Origin: Eretmocerus hayati
Lineage: Eukaryota; Arthropoda; Insecta; Hymenoptera; Aphelinidae
Direction of reading: 5' to 3'
NCBI GenBank assembly: GCA_029851415.1
Contig: CM056743.1
Coordinates: forward strand, 65,254,186 to 65,318,185
Length of the DNA stretch: 64,000 nt
The notes beneath the pieces are model-generated. The model searched no databases and was not told the origin of the DNA. It was given only the letters and a program-made list of their open reading frames with translations. Made by a program: the position numbers and the translations under genes. Positions 54,100-64,000 of this stretch are shown here, piece after piece. Position 1 is the stretch's first letter. The number at the start of each line of letters is the position of its first letter.

Positions 54100-56150
54100 A
54101 GGAACTATGCGGTTTCGACTTTGAAATTTCGAGAATTTCCAGAATGGCAGCACATCTCCGATAAACTTTTGTTTGGTCCAAGTAATGCTCAAACAATGAT
54201 GAAATACTTGCGTAAATCATTTTGGAGCCCCGCCGTGGATTTGTGAGGGTGTAGAAGTTTTTCCCATGTATTTGCGTGGGACCCTCATATTTTCGTAATT
54301 CTAATTGGCTCGTGTGTATGTGAATACATGGCATCCTTGGTGTTGGAATAGAAGAAGAGAGATGAGTTCAATGGTTTACAGTGTTTTCTGAAGGTCTGTG
54401 GTACAAAATGTAGATGTGCCTCAACCGTCGAAACGCTCATTTTCGTCATTTGTCGATCCTCACAAGCCTCGCATCGCGACCGATATGAGGCTGTAGTAGG
54501 GGCGATTCTCATAGGCATTTCTTGAGGTACAAATATCAGTTTACACGTGGTTTCCATCCCAACGGAATCGAAATTTTCGTGTGCTACACGAAAAACGATT
54601 TTTTTGACCCCATTTACGCGAAAATAACTTTTCTCATTTCAAGCCGCATCGTCGTGCGGAATCGAGCACACTATCGTTCTTGGGCTAGATTTGTAGGTTT
54701 TTGGATGTAGAATAATATGTCGTTTCTACAGATACGAAATATTCACCGCCCCGAGTGCTGCATCCATTAGAAGAGCGATACAGGAGAAAATGTAGAATCG
54801 GAGTTCGCTCCAACGAATCATCGGCACTCCGACGCATTGATAGGCACAGCCTCGGGCGAAAATTATATGTTTCTATGTATTATAATCCATCACATATCCA
54901 ATTTTCAGACCGATCGGTGAACCGCCCCGCCTGTGGCGAGCTAAGGCGTGAGAGAACTATGGCCCTGTTCGGTCGAAAATTGTGATTTTGTCACGAAGAA
55001 GCGTCTCCCAGTACCTTTCTATAGCAATTTTTAGACTTCTGAATGATGCAGAACTATTAAATATGAGTAGATCTTCAAAATGATCTAATGCGAGCGGCGG
55101 CAATAACGCGACTGTTGTTCTGACAACGTGAAAATAGGCCTGTTCGGCCAAACCGCATACTTCGTGAGATTTGCCCATATGCTGCGGTCGAATCTCGATG
55201 ATAATCTTGAGCAGTCTTTCACTAAATGATGTACCTACAACAGGATATCTATGGTTGACTTCTTGCTTCTCAACCGAGCTGCAATGATTCTGATGCATAT
55301 GGAATGATTTTTGCCATGAACTTGAGAAATTCGAATCTCTGTAGCTTGCGAAACACCTAGCAAAAGGATCAATGATGCAACATAATCAATCATATAATTG
55401 CAGCTACATACAGATGCTCCTTCTCCACATTATTTCCATTAAGTTTAAATAGGAGAATGCCTTTGCCATTTTCGACTCTTGAATGGTGATTTATTCACTC
55501 CATAGACTCTCCATACATTTTATGCAAGGACATTAAATTAAGACACACTCAACAATAATCACTGGAAGCATAAACCTTCGTAATATGAGCATCGATTGGT
55601 GAACAAGATATCCATCGAATAATAGAACCACAAACTTCGTGAAACTCTCATCTGTGTAGATGGCATAAACAAACTCTCGTTAAAACTAACATAGAATCTG
55701 GCAAAAATCGGATCGATTAAAAAAAATCAGCTCGCTCTGCAGTCTTCGTTGAGGGTCAGGGGGCGTGGCAGTCATAATATTGGAAATATTCGTCTTTTCT
55801 TGTCCTCCTGTCCACGAATTTTGACAGTGGATGTTGAAGGCTAAATCATAGCCGAGAGCACACAATTCACTTGACAGATACTAGCTGCTCCAGCATTATA
55901 TATGATGTAAACTCGCAAATCTTTTAGCAGTAACAGAGAAATTGGAGAGAAAATGAAAATGGATTCCAAGGGATCTAATAATGCTTCAAAAGTCTGCATT
56001 TAGTGGAGAGCATTCTTCTTTTTCTCGGGGAGGGAAGAGTAATAAGGAACGGAGATAAAACATTGAAACGATTCATACAATTTATCCTTGTGCAAGGCAA
56101 ACCGACAGTATGTATTACTCACACAGAAAAGAAATAGTGAATATTTATCG
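54100..56150. other. Mostly unique sequence, no supportable gene
   Basis: Short ORFs with no recognisable content. 55155-55260 is the inverted partner of 51915-52005. The remainder shows nothing I can name. Confidence 0.35.
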
Positions 56151-57171
56151 TGAGAAGTGAATTCACATCAGAATATAAAAATCGGCTCAATGTATTCTAT
56201 TCCGCGAGCCTGGAGCAGAAGGTGGAGCGGTACAGCACGCGAGAAGCAAGAACATGGCGGAGAGGGGATAAAGACAGTGCAGCATAAGCGCGACAACAGT
56301 ATCGGCGCAGCAGTCCATGCAAGAGCAAACACGAGCAAACGTGCGGTGTAGCGCGGCATTTACGTGTTTCGTTCTGTTGTTCTCGAGTGTGCACTACTTA
56401 GTGTTCATCAATATGATAATCAAAGCCGAAGAGTGATTCAAGGAAGAATAGTGATCTACAACGAGATGAATAGTGTTCGAGTTTGGTGACCGAGAGTAGT
56501 ATATTATGATACAAGGGCGAAAACCATTGCGCACGAGTGTCATACTATGGTTTTTGATCTTCTGTGAGCAAACGGAGAGTGAAAAACAGTGTGCAAATGA
56601 CTCATTTGCGCACGGACGATCAAAAAAATATTGCACCAAGTAAACAAGCTTGGAGGTCAAGCGGCATACGCGCTAAGACAAAGGCATTAGTCTGTCGCTA
56701 AAGACGATATCAAATTGATCTTGAAAAGTCATCTGTAACACGACAGCCATTTTCTTCCAATAGACAGGTTTCAATACAAGGAAGATATCTCGTATTGTCC
56801 AAGATCTGTTGGGCGTCGGTATCAAGAAAGAGAGTTGGAATTCATCCTCAACTTCAGATCGAGAGTGACTTATAGAAGGAGAGAAGTATATTGAACACCT
56901 GTGGTAGGCAGACGACGGCATCACCGGCAGCGCAGCGCGTAGAGCGTTCCGTGGGACAAAATCATCTCCGAGTAAGTGAAGAAACATATATATTCGACGC
57001 ATTCATTGGACGTAGAAGAAAAGAAGCACGCTCAATAATGCAACAACGTAAAATATCAAATAACATCGGCTGCGGCACACAAAGTTGAGTGTACTGTGTG
57101 AGCACTACGAAGGTGCGCGCTAAAAGTATACATTAAATTCGCGATCCGGCAACATACGTCATTTTGGCAGA
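56151..57171 (+). promoter_or_regulatory. CpG-richer upstream region of the 57 kb ORF
   Basis: Base composition rises in GC (56200-56400 and 56880-57170). No long ORF. A splice-acceptor-like ATTTTGGCAG ends at 57170, one base before the ATG, so an upstream noncoding exon is possible. Confidence 0.35.
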
Positions 57172-57929
57172 ATGCACACCTCGGACGAAGAAATTGATGT
57201 CGTCGGAGACGTCGAGCTCACCCACGACCCATTAGATGGTTCTACGTCATATTCCTCATCGTCTCAGCAAATCGGAAGGTTCGGGGCAATCGGTGAGAAC
57301 AAGAATATCAACATAGACGTAGACATTCAACGATGGATAAACGTTATGGATAACGAAGCTAAAAGAAGGTACAAAGGAGTACAAGCAGCTGCAGATGCAG
57401 TCGTTTCCGCCTCAAGCTCGGCCAGCTACGCTGCTCGGGACGATCCCATGCTTTCTGAAGACAAGCGCGCCGGTCTGAAGGCCATAAAATCAAGAAAAAT
57501 TGGTACATGCACGACAGCATACAAGGATCAATGTAATGCATTCCGCTCCCCCTCAGAGGAGCTAAGTATTTTATCTAGCGGCTTGGATGATGCTTGGAAG
57601 AGGGCTGTCTCTACTCAAAATCAGCCTGCTCAACTGAGTCTAGAAGTATCTCGACAAAGACATAACTGTTGCACTCGAGAGGAAGCCAACTGTGAAGAAA
57701 CTGAGGCTATATTAAAACCTCTAGACTTATCGCTGCCTCGAAATATTCAAGTGCAGAGAAAATCTTTTACAAGAAGCATTCTTCGAAACTACCTACTCGA
57801 CAACCCTGCAATGAACTCTACTGCACCTAGAGTCACTACTATAATATCAGCAGGTGGCGATATTTCCAAACTAAACTCAGCTCCAGTGAGAGCCATAATT
57901 GCTACGGCAACTTCGTTCAAGTCACATTG
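57172..57929 (+). pseudogene. Unrecognised ORF, N-terminal part (before the inserted transposon)
   Basis: ATG at 57172 opens a 252-codon stretch that runs straight into a DNA transposon inside the codon after His252. The N-terminus is acidic (TSDEEIDVVGDVE), then Ser-rich, then a charged helical part (WINVMDNEAKRRYKG). Residues near 190 read ILKPLDLSLPR, which contains PLDLS, the motif bound by the corepressor CtBP in other proteins (motif knowledge; relevance here is inference). It ends in the first copy of a 48-aa repeat (SAPVRAIIATATSFKS). GC-rich, coding-like composition. Could be a host gene or a retroelement accessory protein. Marked as pseudogene because of the insertion, unless the insert is spliced out. 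Confidence 0.6.
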
Positions 57930-59404
57930 CACGGTGCTCTAGGAATGAGTTTAACCCAAAGGTGCTTGCCCTTCAGAATTCCTTTTTCACGCTTAAAATA
58001 CATAATGAATGTGACATTTTCCCGCAAGAACGAAAATCGTAACCGCTCCTGTTTCAGAAAAAAGTCCACTTTGAGATTCTTCTATAAAAAATGAATTGTT
58101 ACGAGATGGACATTCGTCTCAAGGGAACAGTGGTCGTAGAATTTCATCCACCCTCGCATGGAAAATCTCATGGATTCATCGAATACCAATTCTGAAAACT
58201 GAAATCCTTGTGAAATGCGTTTGATGTGTTTTTGAAGGGAAAATAAGCTAGTGCGCCGTGACTATAGGGATTGGCCACTGTCTACGCCCGTAGATGTGTT
58301 GGAGAGACCAAAACACTATGAATGGAATGGAAATTGATGATTTATGAATTAATACAAAACTGGTTTGCCCTATCATGAGGACTGGAAAAACAAAATCATC
58401 AACGGAAGTTACCATATTTTTAAGTATTTTTGGACTGTGACTCAACTTCTACTCCATCCATCGACATTCTTCAGGGTACATTGTGAGTGGTTTTATTGAA
58501 ACCTAACATCTTGAAACCGAATCTTGTTATTCTTTGCGGGAAACTTCACCAATTTGGAAATATTCGAAGTTGAGAGTCGTATCAGAGTTGCGAATCCTTG
58601 AACCTCTTACATTATTACTCGATCTGGTTACTTGACAAAGATCGAGGAAGACGGGTTGATTCATTCTGGAATTGAAACTGTTATCCTGGAGGAAACTCCT
58701 GTATATTCCTCATGACCGCTATTTCGATCCAATTTTGATGCGAATGATGCAAGAATAAATATGTTGAATGTAACTTTTGACTCAGAGTATTACCAAATTA
58801 GTCGAGTTTACCGGAACGAATTACAGAATTCGATTCCAACAACTTCGAGAGATCTTCCAGGATGTATCCTCAAAAATGTCAATACGGCGTACAGTCCAGA
58901 AATGATCGAAAAAATGATACCTTGCGTTGAATATTCCGTTCTCCCAATCCTCTTTCTAGGACAAGCTATTTCTTCATGAGCTTACCGTCATTTTTTATTC
59001 CATTTATGGTGTTTTGGTCTCTCTATCACATCCGGGGATGTAGGTTGTGGCCCATCTCCGTCATCACAACGGACTAACTTATTTTCCCTCCAAAATCACT
59101 CCATGATGTATTTCCCGATGAATTCAATTTTAGAAGTGATATCTGATGGATCTATGAGGTCTTTCATGTGAGAAGATTGAGGGTGGCTGAAATTCTACGG
59201 CAGCTGTTTCCTTAAGACGAAGGTTCATCTCGTAAAAATTCATTTTTCCATAGGAGAATCTTAAAGTGGACTTTTTCGGAAACAGGAGCGGTTACGATTC
59301 TCGTTCTTGCGAGAAAATGCCACATTTATCATGTATTTTGAGCGTAAAAAAGAAAATCAGAAGGGCAAGCACCTTTGGGTTAAACTCATTTCTAGAGCAC
59401 CGTG
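57930..59404. mobile_element. 1,475-bp TIR transposon inserted in the ORF
   Basis: CACGGTGCTCTAGGAATGAG at the left mirrors CTCATTTCTAGAGCACCGTG at the right. The inverted repeats extend about 150 bp (AACCCAAAGGTGCTTGCCCTTC and complement) and remain recognisable further inward. The 4-bp target duplication ATTG is at 57926-57929 and 59405-59408. No long ORF inside, so it is non-autonomous. Removing it restores the host reading frame exactly. Confidence 0.9.
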
Positions 59405-59408
59405 ATTG

Positions 59409-60219
59409 CGATACCGGGATAACAACATTACGACGATTTCCACCAGCCTTCAAGAGAACAGCCGTAACCGGAGGTGTGACCAGCAACACTTCCACCGGCT
59501 CAGCTCCAGTGAGAGCCATAATTGTTACGGCGACTCCGTTCAAGTCACATGGCCATACCGGGATAACAACATCACAGCAAATTCCACCAGCCTTCAAGGG
59601 AACAGCCGTAACCGAAGGTGTGACCATTCCTTCCACCGGAAGCAGTACAACTATGGGAATACAATCTAAGTCAAGCATGCAAGATCTATGTGCAAATAAA
59701 AGCTTCATGGTGCCTCTTTGCTCTCCCGCTCCAGGAGTCTTCACGGGAGTAAGGCCCTGGAAAACGTTGCCTGCACCATCCACTCCAGAAGATCGAGTCA
59801 TCTTTGAGGATATCTGCAAAGGATCATTTTCAACAACGCCATGTGTCACGAATGACGGCGACAAAGCAAGGCATCGAACAGGATATATTTGGATAAGTGC
59901 AAACAAACGAGCGTGGTATTGTGATGGATGCAACAAGAAAAAACCATTGGCTTTCAACAAATAGAAGGGCTGGAAACTACATAGTATACATCAGATAGGA
60001 CGAGGAACCATTCTGCAAGATCTATCAGCCATGATGCAACGCTCGATGTGCTTGACACCTGCCTCCATGGTGCTGGACTTCGATGGATGCACCATGTGTG
60101 GCTTCATATACATCACCCACTGGACCAAAATTGAGGAGAAACAACTGGTCTTGGAATCAGAGGAAAATAAGGGTGCCTGCCCATGCGGAACTCCTTACGT
60201 TCCTCCATTAAAGTCATAA
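59409..60219 (+). pseudogene. Unrecognised ORF, C-terminal part, zinc-ribbon domain with one in-frame stop
   Basis: Continues the frame of 57172-57929 after the transposon. It completes about 2.4 copies of a 144-bp (48-aa) tandem repeat with ITT-x5-PPAFK and SAPVRAIIVTATPFKS, then GVRPWKTLPAPSTPEDRVIF, YIWISANKRAWYCDGC, and a stop TAG at 59962-59964. The same frame continues past the stop to 60219 with GWKLHSIHQIG, FDGCTMCG and CPCGTPY before TAA. The IWI-x6-W-x-C-x2-C and GW-x-L-x2-IH-x2-G signature matches the gypsy 3' ORF C-terminus. So the stop interrupts a shared domain, supporting a pseudogene, though a shorter functional product cannot be excluded. Confidence 0.6.
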
Positions 60220-60835
60220 GGGGATTATCCTCCTCAATCGAGTCAGCAGGTGCAACCTATCTGAAAGAATTAATCGGGTATCAGCCTAGTTCTTTAACTT
60301 TTCACTTCAGCTCACTCGGCTAACGTCGAGGGCTCCATTTCTCACAACGTGGAATGAAGAAGATTTTTAGATTATCACACAATGGACCCAAGATTCCAGA
60401 AGTTGTTGCAAGACTCGAAACAAGGTGATCCTATACGGGGAGAGGCGTAGAGTCATAAGTAGTTAAGCTATGGGACTTCACCGCCACCCACTCTACGCCA
60501 CCCGCTCTACGCCACCTACTCTACGCCATGTTATCTATGCCACCTTATCCACTCCACCCAATCTACGCCACCTAGACCCATAGCTACTACTACTGCTACT
60601 ACCACCACCACAATCTTTCTTACGTCACATACTCTGCAAAACCCCACAGAAATTTTTTAAGCCAACCATGTCACGCCACTCGACAGGGCCCGGCTCATGC
60701 TGTATGTATTAGATCCTCACAATGCAGTGTGGATGCAATGTCGTATACAATGCAGCGTGAACCCAGAAAGAGGGCTGGTCAGCGCTCTTAATTCGTAACA
60801 AAGAAGGCAAAGGCAACAAAGACGCGTGGGTCCTA
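60220..60835. repeat. Intergenic, with a CTCTACGCCACC short tandem repeat
   Basis: At 60484-60576 CTCTACGCCAC(C) and degenerate versions recur about every 13 bp, seven times, followed by (CTA)n/(CCA)n. The rest is unremarkable. Confidence 0.75.
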
Positions 60836-60887
60836 TGCGATGCATATACCGATGCATACGCATGTATGCATCGGTATATGCATCGCA
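60836..60887. repeat. Perfect 24-bp-arm hairpin
   Basis: TGCGATGCATATACCGATGC and onward is exactly mirrored around a 4-nt loop GCAT; total 52 nt. Nested ATGCAT motifs. Confidence 0.9.
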
Positions 60888-61530
60888 CGCATCCCCGTTG
60901 AGTGGACTCTGCGCTCCTTATTGTGGTGATGCAGCAGGTTGTCTAGTGCATGTATACCAATATCAAACAGGTGGTAAGGGACAAAGTCGTGTGGACCCTA
61001 TGTGCACATTGCTGTATGCGCATTTTACACAATGATATCTCCATCGCGGACTCATTCGTCCCTTTGAGAGCTAGAAAGTTATGGCTCATCAATCGCACGG
61101 GGTCTATCCACTACCTTAAGATCACAGTCTTAAGGTCAGAAACTTGTACCTCTCTGGTTCCTCATATATTGCAAGCGTTTTATCATTTTCTTATTTTTTT
61201 CTTTGTGAAAACAGAGTTCACTGACTCTGCACTGGATTGTTATCCCTTCTTGCATAGATCCCTTATTGTTAAAAAATCAACCAATCGGAAAGCGCATCCC
61301 CCGATTGCTCAAGCTTCGAGATGCAGCTAGACCTCCGAAAAAATTATATCCTCACCACACTCGGAACAGCACACATCGCACCATGCACCAGGTACCAGCA
61401 GCGGAGTATTTGTCCTCGAAGGCAGTCAGAGGTCTGGATCTACCGGGTCTCGAAGCCGAGGATGAGTGGCCGATGGAAATCGCCCGGGCCAGTTCGGTGG
61501 TAAGTGCAACTTCCATACAAATGTGTATAT
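60888..61530. other. No supportable gene
   Basis: Short ORFs only. 61380-61500 is GC-richer (ACCAGGTACCAGCAGCGGAG) and followed by a GTAAGT donor-like site at 61500, so an exon is conceivable, but nothing is recognised. Confidence 0.35.
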
Positions 61531-61564
61531 AGATACATACATACATACATACATACATACATAC
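61529..61564. repeat. (CATA)n microsatellite
   Basis: Eight CATA units immediately before the second foldback-family copy. Confidence 0.95.
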
Positions 61565-61565
61565 T

Positions 61566-63700
61566 AGGGTGTCCGTTATTTCCCAAGTTGGACGCAAGGC
61601 TTAGGTCGCCCCCTAGATCGTCTTGTTATCACCAAAAAATGATATCCCAACCGCGACCGGTGCAAAAATCGACCTTTGAACCGTGCCTCTAGAGTCAGGG
61701 GCTTTTCCATATGGATAGTCCAGCATAGCTTTTTTGAGGTGTTCGGACACGTTACTCGTAGCTACTGCCCACCAACATCTCAATACGAGTCTAAACGGCA
61801 TCAAAGGTGCTGTTTCCGACGTAAAATTTCATGTCGAATTCGAATTCATTATTAGTTTTACCCTAAACGAGTCCCCAGACTAGTTATTTGATGCTTTTCA
61901 AGGAGAAAATGGACTCCTCCACGCGAAAACGCCCTCATTTTTGTTGTTTCCGACCTCCTGAGAGCTAGGGGGGTTTTGCATTGATCATGTTCCACGCGAA
62001 ATTGTATGCAGGATTTTAATTGGTTGTTAATTTCAACCTAGGGGAGTCACCAGACTAGCTGGTTAAAGTTTTTTGAGGAGTGAGAAGTGTTTTTCACGCG
62101 TAAAAGCTCCCATTATACCATCTGAAAGCTACGGATATCTTACAACAATCATCTATCACGTGAAATTGTACGCTCAATCGACATTCGTTGTTATTTTGCT
62201 CTTAGAAGAGTCTCCAGACTAGCTAATTGATGATTTTCGAGGAAAGAACGGATTTCCCCGCGCGTAAGACCCTACCTTACTGATATTTCTGACCTCTTGA
62301 GAGCTACCGACATCTCATAAGGATCATCTCTCAAGTAATAATTGTATGCTGGATTCAAATTCATTGTTAATTCAAGTCTAGAAAAATTACTAGAGCAGCG
62401 AGTTGATGATTTTCGAGGAGAAAATGCATTTTTTCGCCTAGAAATCCTCATGTTACCGCGATTCTCGGCCCCCTAAGTGTTAGAGTCGTCTCAGCCATCT
62501 CTTTTCCAACATGAAATTGTATTAGGGGAGAGCGGGGTATGGTGGGCAGCTCGAAAATTTGGGCATCCCAGTTATGAAATACAAAAAAATATTCAAAAAC
62601 CCAAATGTTCATGAATTCGCATCAGTGTATCACCTAGTTTTTCCCTGGAGAGTTACAAGAAATTTCAATATGTTTTGACCCTTCAAAAGCGTAGGTCAAA
62701 ATTCGAGGTAAAATATCGCTTGTCACGCCTGTATGCACTCTACCGTTCGTGCGCCAATTCGATCGAAAATACTTGGCTACCCATCTCTCATCGGTAGCTC
62801 TGTTCGTTAGCTTTAATCTCCAATTTGAATCGAAGTGATCCGATAAGTAGTTTTTGAGCAATAATAGTAATACGAAGATGAATGGAACGGGGTATAATGG
62901 ACACGAAAAGCGGGGCGCGTTGACCAGTTTCAACATACAGCCACAGCACACGAGCTGCGTGGCGCCACCCAACCTAACCTAACCTCCGCGTCGCCTCGTG
63001 TTGTTGATATTCTGCTCCAGCTGCACCACGGATGTGATTGTTTATCGATATTATTGATAATTTCACCTCGATGTGAGTAAAAAGTGAGTGCTATCAATGC
63101 TGTGGGTGGTGGATTAGAAGCTGCATCACATAATATGACCACCAGATTCGTGCCATGCATCATAAACTCGTGTGTGCGATCGAGTGAGATCCAAGCTGTG
63201 ACATCTTTTTGTTGAATAATCGAGTTTTACCAACATAATACGGCATGTCATCGACCTGAGGCATCAGATTAGGTGGAAAAATGTTCAAATATGCTAATGA
63301 CAACAATTCTGTATGTGTAGTGTTATCATTTTACTTGAAAATCGTGAGTGTCCATCATACCCTACACGACTGTCCGCTATACCCCGCGATTGCCCATCGT
63401 GCCCCAATGATTGAGGTTTAGAAAATAGCATTTCTATGAAAATGTGCGAGTGAAAAAATTTTTAAAAAAATATTCCATCATTCCTGAGATGTTTCTCTGT
63501 CGAATGCCCACTCGCAGATCCGATTAAAGTAAAAATCGTAGTTGCCAAGCGGGTTTTAATCAGCTATGCCCGACATACCCCGCTCTCCCCTATAGATTCA
63601 AATCTATTATCAGTTTCCTCTCGGACAGGCGACCAGATATGCTAATCAATGTCCTCTCACGCAAAAATGGAATTTCCCGTATTGGAACTACAAAATAGGC
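61566..63700. mobile_element. Second copy (partial) of the foldback family, interrupted by a TIR element
   Basis: AGGGTGTCCGTTATTTCCCA and CCAACCGCGACCGGTG repeat the left end of the 3450 element. Diverged units of the 174-bp repeat follow (ATTAGTTTTACCCTA, GACTAGCTAATTGATG). A 1,066-bp transposon is inserted at 62525. No right terminal repeat is seen before the window becomes unremarkable. Confidence 0.7.
62525..63590. mobile_element. 1,066-bp TIR element with GGGGAGAGCGGGGTATG ends
   Basis: GGGGAGAGCGGGGTATG and CATACCCCGCTCTCCCC are perfect inverse complements, followed by GGGCA/TGCCC. TA flanks both sides (62523-62524, 63591-63592). Related GGGGTATAATGG and TACCCCGC motifs recur inside (62889, 63360-63415). 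No long ORF; non-autonomous. The interior has AACCTAACCTAACC at about 62968. Confidence 0.85.
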
Positions 63701-64000
63701 ACTGTCCGCAGACAACTGACAGTAACGGGTGGCAATTTCTTTCTTGACCATCTTCAGTTGAAGAAGTAAACTTCAAGGACTTGCTTCTTTGTGGGTAACT
63801 TATAACCCACAATCTGAGGTGAATAATTTTCTAGCAAATACAGATCACCACGTAACTGATGAGATTGGGACATAGTCAACTGTGTTCATCGCTTTTATTC
63901 ATCAAGAACTATTTATTGTATCGAGTAACAAGTAAGAATATTGATTGGCGACTAATACGGTTGAATATGAATCTTCTGTTAGAGTTTATTTCATGAAGGT
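63701..64000. other. No supportable gene
   Basis: AT-rich end of the window. A small hairpin GTGGGT-AACTTATA-ACCCAC lies near 63790; nothing else. Confidence 0.4.

Noticed and set aside
59292..59960. Minus-strand ORF of 222 aa
   Set aside because: Antisense to the 48-aa repeat and zinc-ribbon ORF; the plus frame has coding-like motifs and continuity across the transposon.
57172..60219. Third domain-bearing gypsy element of the 18.5 kb family
   Set aside because: The zinc-ribbon domain is shared, but no gag, pol, LTR pair, primer site or polypurine tract is visible around it, so only domain relatedness is claimed.
62965..62990. Telomeric DNA (AACCTAACCTAACC)
   Set aside because: Only about three units, embedded in a transposon; such short CCTAA runs are common inside insect genomes.

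Overview
This looks like gene-poor, transposon-dense insect DNA. Supporting signs are scattered CCTAA/AACCT motifs, arthropod-type Ty3/gypsy and LINE proteins, and many nested foldback and MITE-like inverted repeats. Hymenoptera is plausible but not proven. I see no rRNA, no credible functional tRNA, no CRISPR and no bacterial-type operon. Most coding capacity belongs to mobile elements.

Layout. 0-3.4 kb: a MITE-like hairpin and two segments of a Tc1/mariner-like transposase-derived gene (one exon with good splice signals, one segment with Asn at the first catalytic position). 3.4-9.6 kb: a 6.2 kb long-TIR/foldback element with about 174-bp tandem repeats, a large internal palindrome and a broken ORF. 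9.6-13.5 kb: duplications and nested palindromes. 13.5-15.2 kb: a 5'-truncated LINE with one stop codon. 16-45 kb: a nest of foldback elements into which an 18,463-bp Ty3/gypsy element (16949-35411, minus strand) has inserted. 37-45 kb also holds a tRNA-like head in both arms of an inverted repeat and a dead second gypsy fragment. 45.6-50.5 kb: a heavily decayed third gypsy element, itself hit by a 140-bp MITE. 50.5-55.3 kb: satellite-like arrays and inverted repeats. 57.2-60.2 kb: an unrecognised ORF split by a 1,475-bp TIR transposon. 60-64 kb: hairpins, a second copy of the foldback family and a 1.07 kb TIR element.

The centrepiece is the 18.5 kb gypsy element. Its 1,686-bp LTRs differ by one base that I can find, it has a 4-bp target duplication (ACAT), and its primer site, polypurine tract, gag and pol are intact. 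It carries much more than a standard element. There is a pair of overlapping small ORFs inside U5 with a -1 slippery heptamer, and two leader ORFs. Seven perfect 94-bp leader repeats follow. A gag-pol -1 frameshift site (TTTAAAC plus stem) joins gag to pol. A TARG1/OARD1-like macro (ADP-ribose hydrolase) domain lies between RNase H and integrase. A second polypurine tract just after pol is followed by about 6 kb of extra 3' sequence, which encodes a 527-aa zinc-ribbon protein. The zinc-ribbon domain shows spacing-exact similarity to the split ORF at 57-60 kb. I regard this macro-domain, multi-ORF gypsy as the best candidate for an undescribed system.
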